From: a bacterium
GTDB lineage: Bacteria > UBP14 > UBA6098 > B30-G16
Assembly (NCBI GenBank): GCA_027007865.1
Contig: JALTEE010000263.1
Span: 1-7,586 of the forward strand
Reading direction: 5' to 3'
DNA length: 7,586 nt
Shown in pieces: positions 5,937 through 7,586 of this stretch; within the stretch, counting starts at the first letter, position 1, and the number at the start of each line of letters is the position of its first letter. The notes beneath the pieces were generated by a model. It had not been told where the DNA came from. It saw only the letters and a list, made by a program, of their open reading frames with translations, and searched no databases. Both the position numbers and the translations under genes were made by a program.

Positions 5937-7259
5937 ATGGTGTTCGAGTTGGCTCCTGATGAGTTGGAGATAGGTCAGGTAGCGCGGCTGAAAGTTCTCG
6001 GTATCGGCGGCGCTGGTGGCAATGCGGTCAATCGTATGATTGAAGCAGGTTTAGGTGGCGTAGAGTTTGCAGCAGTTAATACCGACCATCAAATGCTGGA
6101 ATTGAACGCAGCGCCCACCAAAATCCGAATTGGGACTAAACTGACGAAGGGTCTCGGTGCAGGTGGAGACCCTGAGACAGGGAAAAAAGCAACAGAGGAA
6201 GACAAAGACCTCGTTGCAGACCATCTCGAAGATACCGATATGCTCTTTATCACAGCGGGTATGGGCGGTGGAACGGGCACAGGTGCTGCGCCAGTCATAG
6301 CAAAACTCGCAAAGGATATGGGTATTCTGACGGTTGCTGTAGTAACGAAGCCGTTCAGTTTCGAGGGGCGAAAACGTTCTCAGAACGCGGAAATGGGCAT
6401 CGAGGAGTTGAAAAATGTCGTGGATACATTAATTGTCATCCCGAACGAAAAACTGCTCACTTTGGTCGAACGAGATACCACTTTCGCATCTGCATTTGCA
6501 AAAGCGGATGAAGTTCTACTTCACGCTACGCAGGGGATTTCGGAACTTATTACGCGAACAGGCTTGATAAACCTCGATTTCGCCGATGTTCGCTCGGTTC
6601 TCCAAGGAATGGGTGGTGATGCATTGATGGGCACCGGCATCGCAAATGGCGAAGGACGCTCACTCGAAGCAGCACGAAAGGCGATATCGAGCCCGCTATT
6701 AGACGATGTCTCGATAACGGGCGCAAAAGGTGTTCTAATCAACATCACAGGAGACCCAACTCTTTCGCTGGCAGAAGCGGCGGAAGCCGCAAGGCTCATA
6801 TCCGAGCAGGCAGGTCCCGAGGCAAACATTATCTTCGGTGTCGTTTTAGACGAGCAGTTACAGGACGAGGTGCGAATAACCGTTATCGCAGCAGGATTTC
6901 AGAAAAAAGCTAAACAGCGCAGAGTGCCAATTGGAACAACATTCACGCAAAGATTATCGCAGGCTATGGATATGTTTGAGAGTCCACAGCAACAAGTAGT
7001 GCAAACACAGCAGCAGCCTATTCGACAGCCTCAACCAATTGCAGCCCAAGCGATACCCGTTCAGACAGCGCCGACATTCGTTCCAGCTGAGCAGCACAAA
7101 TTTGAAGAAACCCAAAGCCCACAGATAAAACAGGAAGAAAATCCAAATGAGGAGACCGTGGTTGTCCCGAGCACTTTTTCACCAGGTATAATGGATTTTT
7201 CTGCCGATGATTACGATACACCGGCATTTATGAGGAAAAAACAAGCAGCGAGTAGATAA
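5937..7259 (+). CDS. ftsZ: FtsZ, tubulin-like GTPase of the division ring
   Basis: FtsZ polymerises with GTP into the cytoplasmic Z-ring. The 440 residues begin with a leader of about 16 residues, then KVLGIGGAGGNAVNRM (19-34) and AVNTD (46-50). The tubulin signature GGGTGTG is at 110-116, with KPFSFEGRKR (138-147) after it. The T7 synergy loop GLINLDFADVRSVL (209-222) contains Asn212, Asp214 and Asp217, which match the residues that complete the GTPase site of the next subunit. The core closes near RITVIAAGF (313-321). A disordered linker (about 322-420) is rich in Gln and Pro. The conserved C-terminal peptide DYDTPAFMRKKQ (425-436) is the expected docking site for FtsA. A perfect ribosome binding site precedes the gene, and a strong terminator begins 11 bases after its TAA, making it the last gene of the operon. 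Confidence 0.99.
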   Translation: MVFELAPDELEIGQVARLKVLGIGGAGGNAVNRMIEAGLGGVEFAAVNTDHQMLELNAAPTKIRIGTKLTKGLGAGGDPETGKKATEEDKDLVADHLEDTDMLFITAGMGGGTGTGAAPVIAKLAKDMGILTVAVVTKPFSFEGRKRSQNAEMGIEELKNVVDTLIVIPNEKLLTLVERDTTFASAFAKADEVLLHATQGISELITRTGLINLDFADVRSVLQGMGGDALMGTGIANGEGRSLEAARKAISSPLLDDVSITGAKGVLINITGDPTLSLAEAAEAARLISEQAGPEANIIFGVVLDEQLQDEVRITVIAAGFQKKAKQRRVPIGTTFTQRLSQAMDMFESPQQQVVQTQQQPIRQPQPIAAQAIPVQTAPTFVPAEQHKFEETQSPQIKQEENPNEETVVVPSTFSPGIMDFSADDYDTPAFMRKKQAASR

Positions 7260-7270
7260 CAGGAGGGGAG

Positions 7271-7320
7271 ATGAGGGGGAAGTTCCTCGGCACAGGGATT
7301 TCTCCCTCGTGGGTTTTATT
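7271..7320 (+). terminator. Intrinsic terminator of the dcw operon after ftsZ
   Basis: Bases 7271-7287 pair without interruption with 7294-7310: 17 pairs around a six-base loop (CGGCAC), followed by GGG and a TTTTATT tract. Four pairs are G-U type (7272/7309, 7278/7303, 7282/7299 and 7284/7297). Those hold only in the plus-strand transcript and would be A-C mismatches on the other strand, and only the plus side has a T tract. This supports an element that terminates ftsZ transcription and not rlmH. The T tract overlaps the rlmH stop codon. One caution is that GGG separates the stem from the T tract. Confidence 0.75.
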
Positions 7321-7369
7321 CTCCGCGATGATATGGCAAACCTGCATTTATCGCAAGCGCACGATATAA
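7271..7369 (+). pseudogene. Short SD-led reading frame after ftsZ, possibly a relic 5' end
   Basis: An AGGAGG (7261-7266) lies four bases before ATG 7271, which opens 32 codons ending at TAA 7367-7369. The first residues read MRGKFLGTGIS, resembling the start of metallo-beta-lactamase-fold hydrolases (typically M...FLGTGTS). The likeness stops there, and no HxHxDH metal motif follows. From 7316 on, the frame is antisense to the rlmH coding sequence, and its beginning lies within the terminator stem. It could be the truncated start of a lost gene, a regulatory mini-frame, or chance. Low confidence on all three. Confidence 0.2.
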
Positions 7370-7586
7370 TTGTTCCAGCAGAACAATTAGCACGACATCG
7401 TGCTGGATTGTAATCGGTGCGAGCGATATCTTTCGTCTGCATTGCGATATGATTTTGTCCGACAATCCGTCTGCACCGCCGATGAGAAAAGTTGCGCTGC
7501 CCGGCGAGATGGCGATGTCTTCGAGCATTTTTGCCCACTGTGGATTAGAAAGCATTTCGCCACTGCGGGTGAGAACGATACTATAT
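7316..7586 (-). CDS. rlmH: RlmH, 23S rRNA pseudouridine-1915 N3-methyltransferase, C-terminal part
   Basis: RlmH is a small SPOUT-fold enzyme that uses S-adenosylmethionine to methylate pseudouridine 1915 in helix 69 of 23S rRNA on 70S ribosomes. The frame is open from the window edge (about 7585) to TAA at 7318-7316. This gives 89 of the usual ~155 residues, so the start lies beyond the window; the first internal ATG, at 7555, is not the start. Visible are the SAM-binding loop FLIGGADGL, the stretch ISLAPITIQHDVV and LLEQLYRALAIN, and the terminal LPYHRGE, all diagnostic of the trefoil-knot half. It is transcribed toward ftsZ, with 56 bases between the two stop codons. Nothing in view is a separate terminator for rlmH. 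Confidence 0.93.
   Translation of the reverse strand, partial: YSIVLTRSGEMLSNPQWAKMLEDIAISPGSATFLIGGADGLSDKIISQCRRKISLAPITIQHDVVLIVLLEQLYRALAINAGLPYHRGE
7367..7404. repeat. Two adjacent inverted repeats within rlmH
   Basis: TAATTGTTC (7367-7375) and GAACAATTA (7381-7389) form a perfect 9-bp inverted repeat around CAGCA. Directly next to it, sharing base 7389, AGCACGA (7389-7395) and TCGTGCT (7398-7404) form a perfect 7-bp repeat around CA. A further GCACGA at 7359-7364 could compete for TCGTGC. All lie in codons of the conserved LIVLLEQLYRA region of rlmH, so they may be coincidental with coding constraint. No T tract follows on either strand. Confidence 0.5.

Noticed and set aside
6985..7065. 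CAA/CAG-rich stretch resembling a simple repeat
   Set aside because: It encodes the Gln/Pro-rich disordered linker of FtsZ and is not a regular tandem repeat.
7179..7538. 119-codon minus-strand frame overlapping the ends of ftsZ and rlmH
   Set aside because: It is in a different frame from rlmH, whose motifs are unmistakable, and its product has a Cys/Arg-rich composition without motifs.

Overview
This window is the downstream half of a bacterial division and cell-wall (dcw) cluster, followed by the end of one convergent gene. Seven genes read left to right on the plus strand: ftsW (3' end only), murG, murC, murB, ftsQ, ftsA and ftsZ. A strong stem-loop terminator follows ftsZ. On the minus strand the last 271 bases hold the C-terminal part of rlmH, which runs off the right edge. 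No stretch over 300 bases lacks a gene. I saw no tRNA, rRNA, CRISPR array, insertion sequence or transferred island.

Organism: the gene set (an FtsQ with a POTRA domain, an FtsA with a membrane-targeting C-terminal helix, an FtsZ with a long Gln-rich linker and a C-terminal binding peptide) and the order murG-murC-murB-ftsQ-ftsA-ftsZ point to a free-living, wall-making bacterium, most likely with a Gram-negative type envelope. There is no ddl between murB and ftsQ. Base composition looks moderately AT-rich by eye, with frequent ATA, GGA and CGA codons and AT-rich gaps. I cannot name a phylum; a deep-branching or uncultivated lineage, perhaps near the FCB group, is only a guess.

Layout and function: the genes are packed tightly. 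ftsW overlaps murG by 13 bases and murC overlaps murB by 4. murB/ftsQ and ftsQ/ftsA meet at the same TGATATG junction. The two real gaps are 135 bases before murC and 48 bases before ftsZ; these also carry the strongest ribosome binding sites. MurG, MurC and MurB act in peptidoglycan precursor synthesis: MurB and MurC in the cytoplasm, and MurG making lipid II at the membrane. FtsW polymerises lipid II at the septum. FtsZ forms the ring, FtsA anchors it to the membrane, and FtsQ links it to the periplasmic side of the divisome. RlmH modifies 23S rRNA and is unrelated to division.

I found no novel system; the core is an ordinary dcw cluster. The most curious part is the ftsZ/rlmH junction (about 7260-7405). 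It holds a 17-bp terminator hairpin, a short SD-led reading frame that starts like a metallo-beta-lactamase-fold protein, and two back-to-back inverted repeats inside the rlmH coding sequence.
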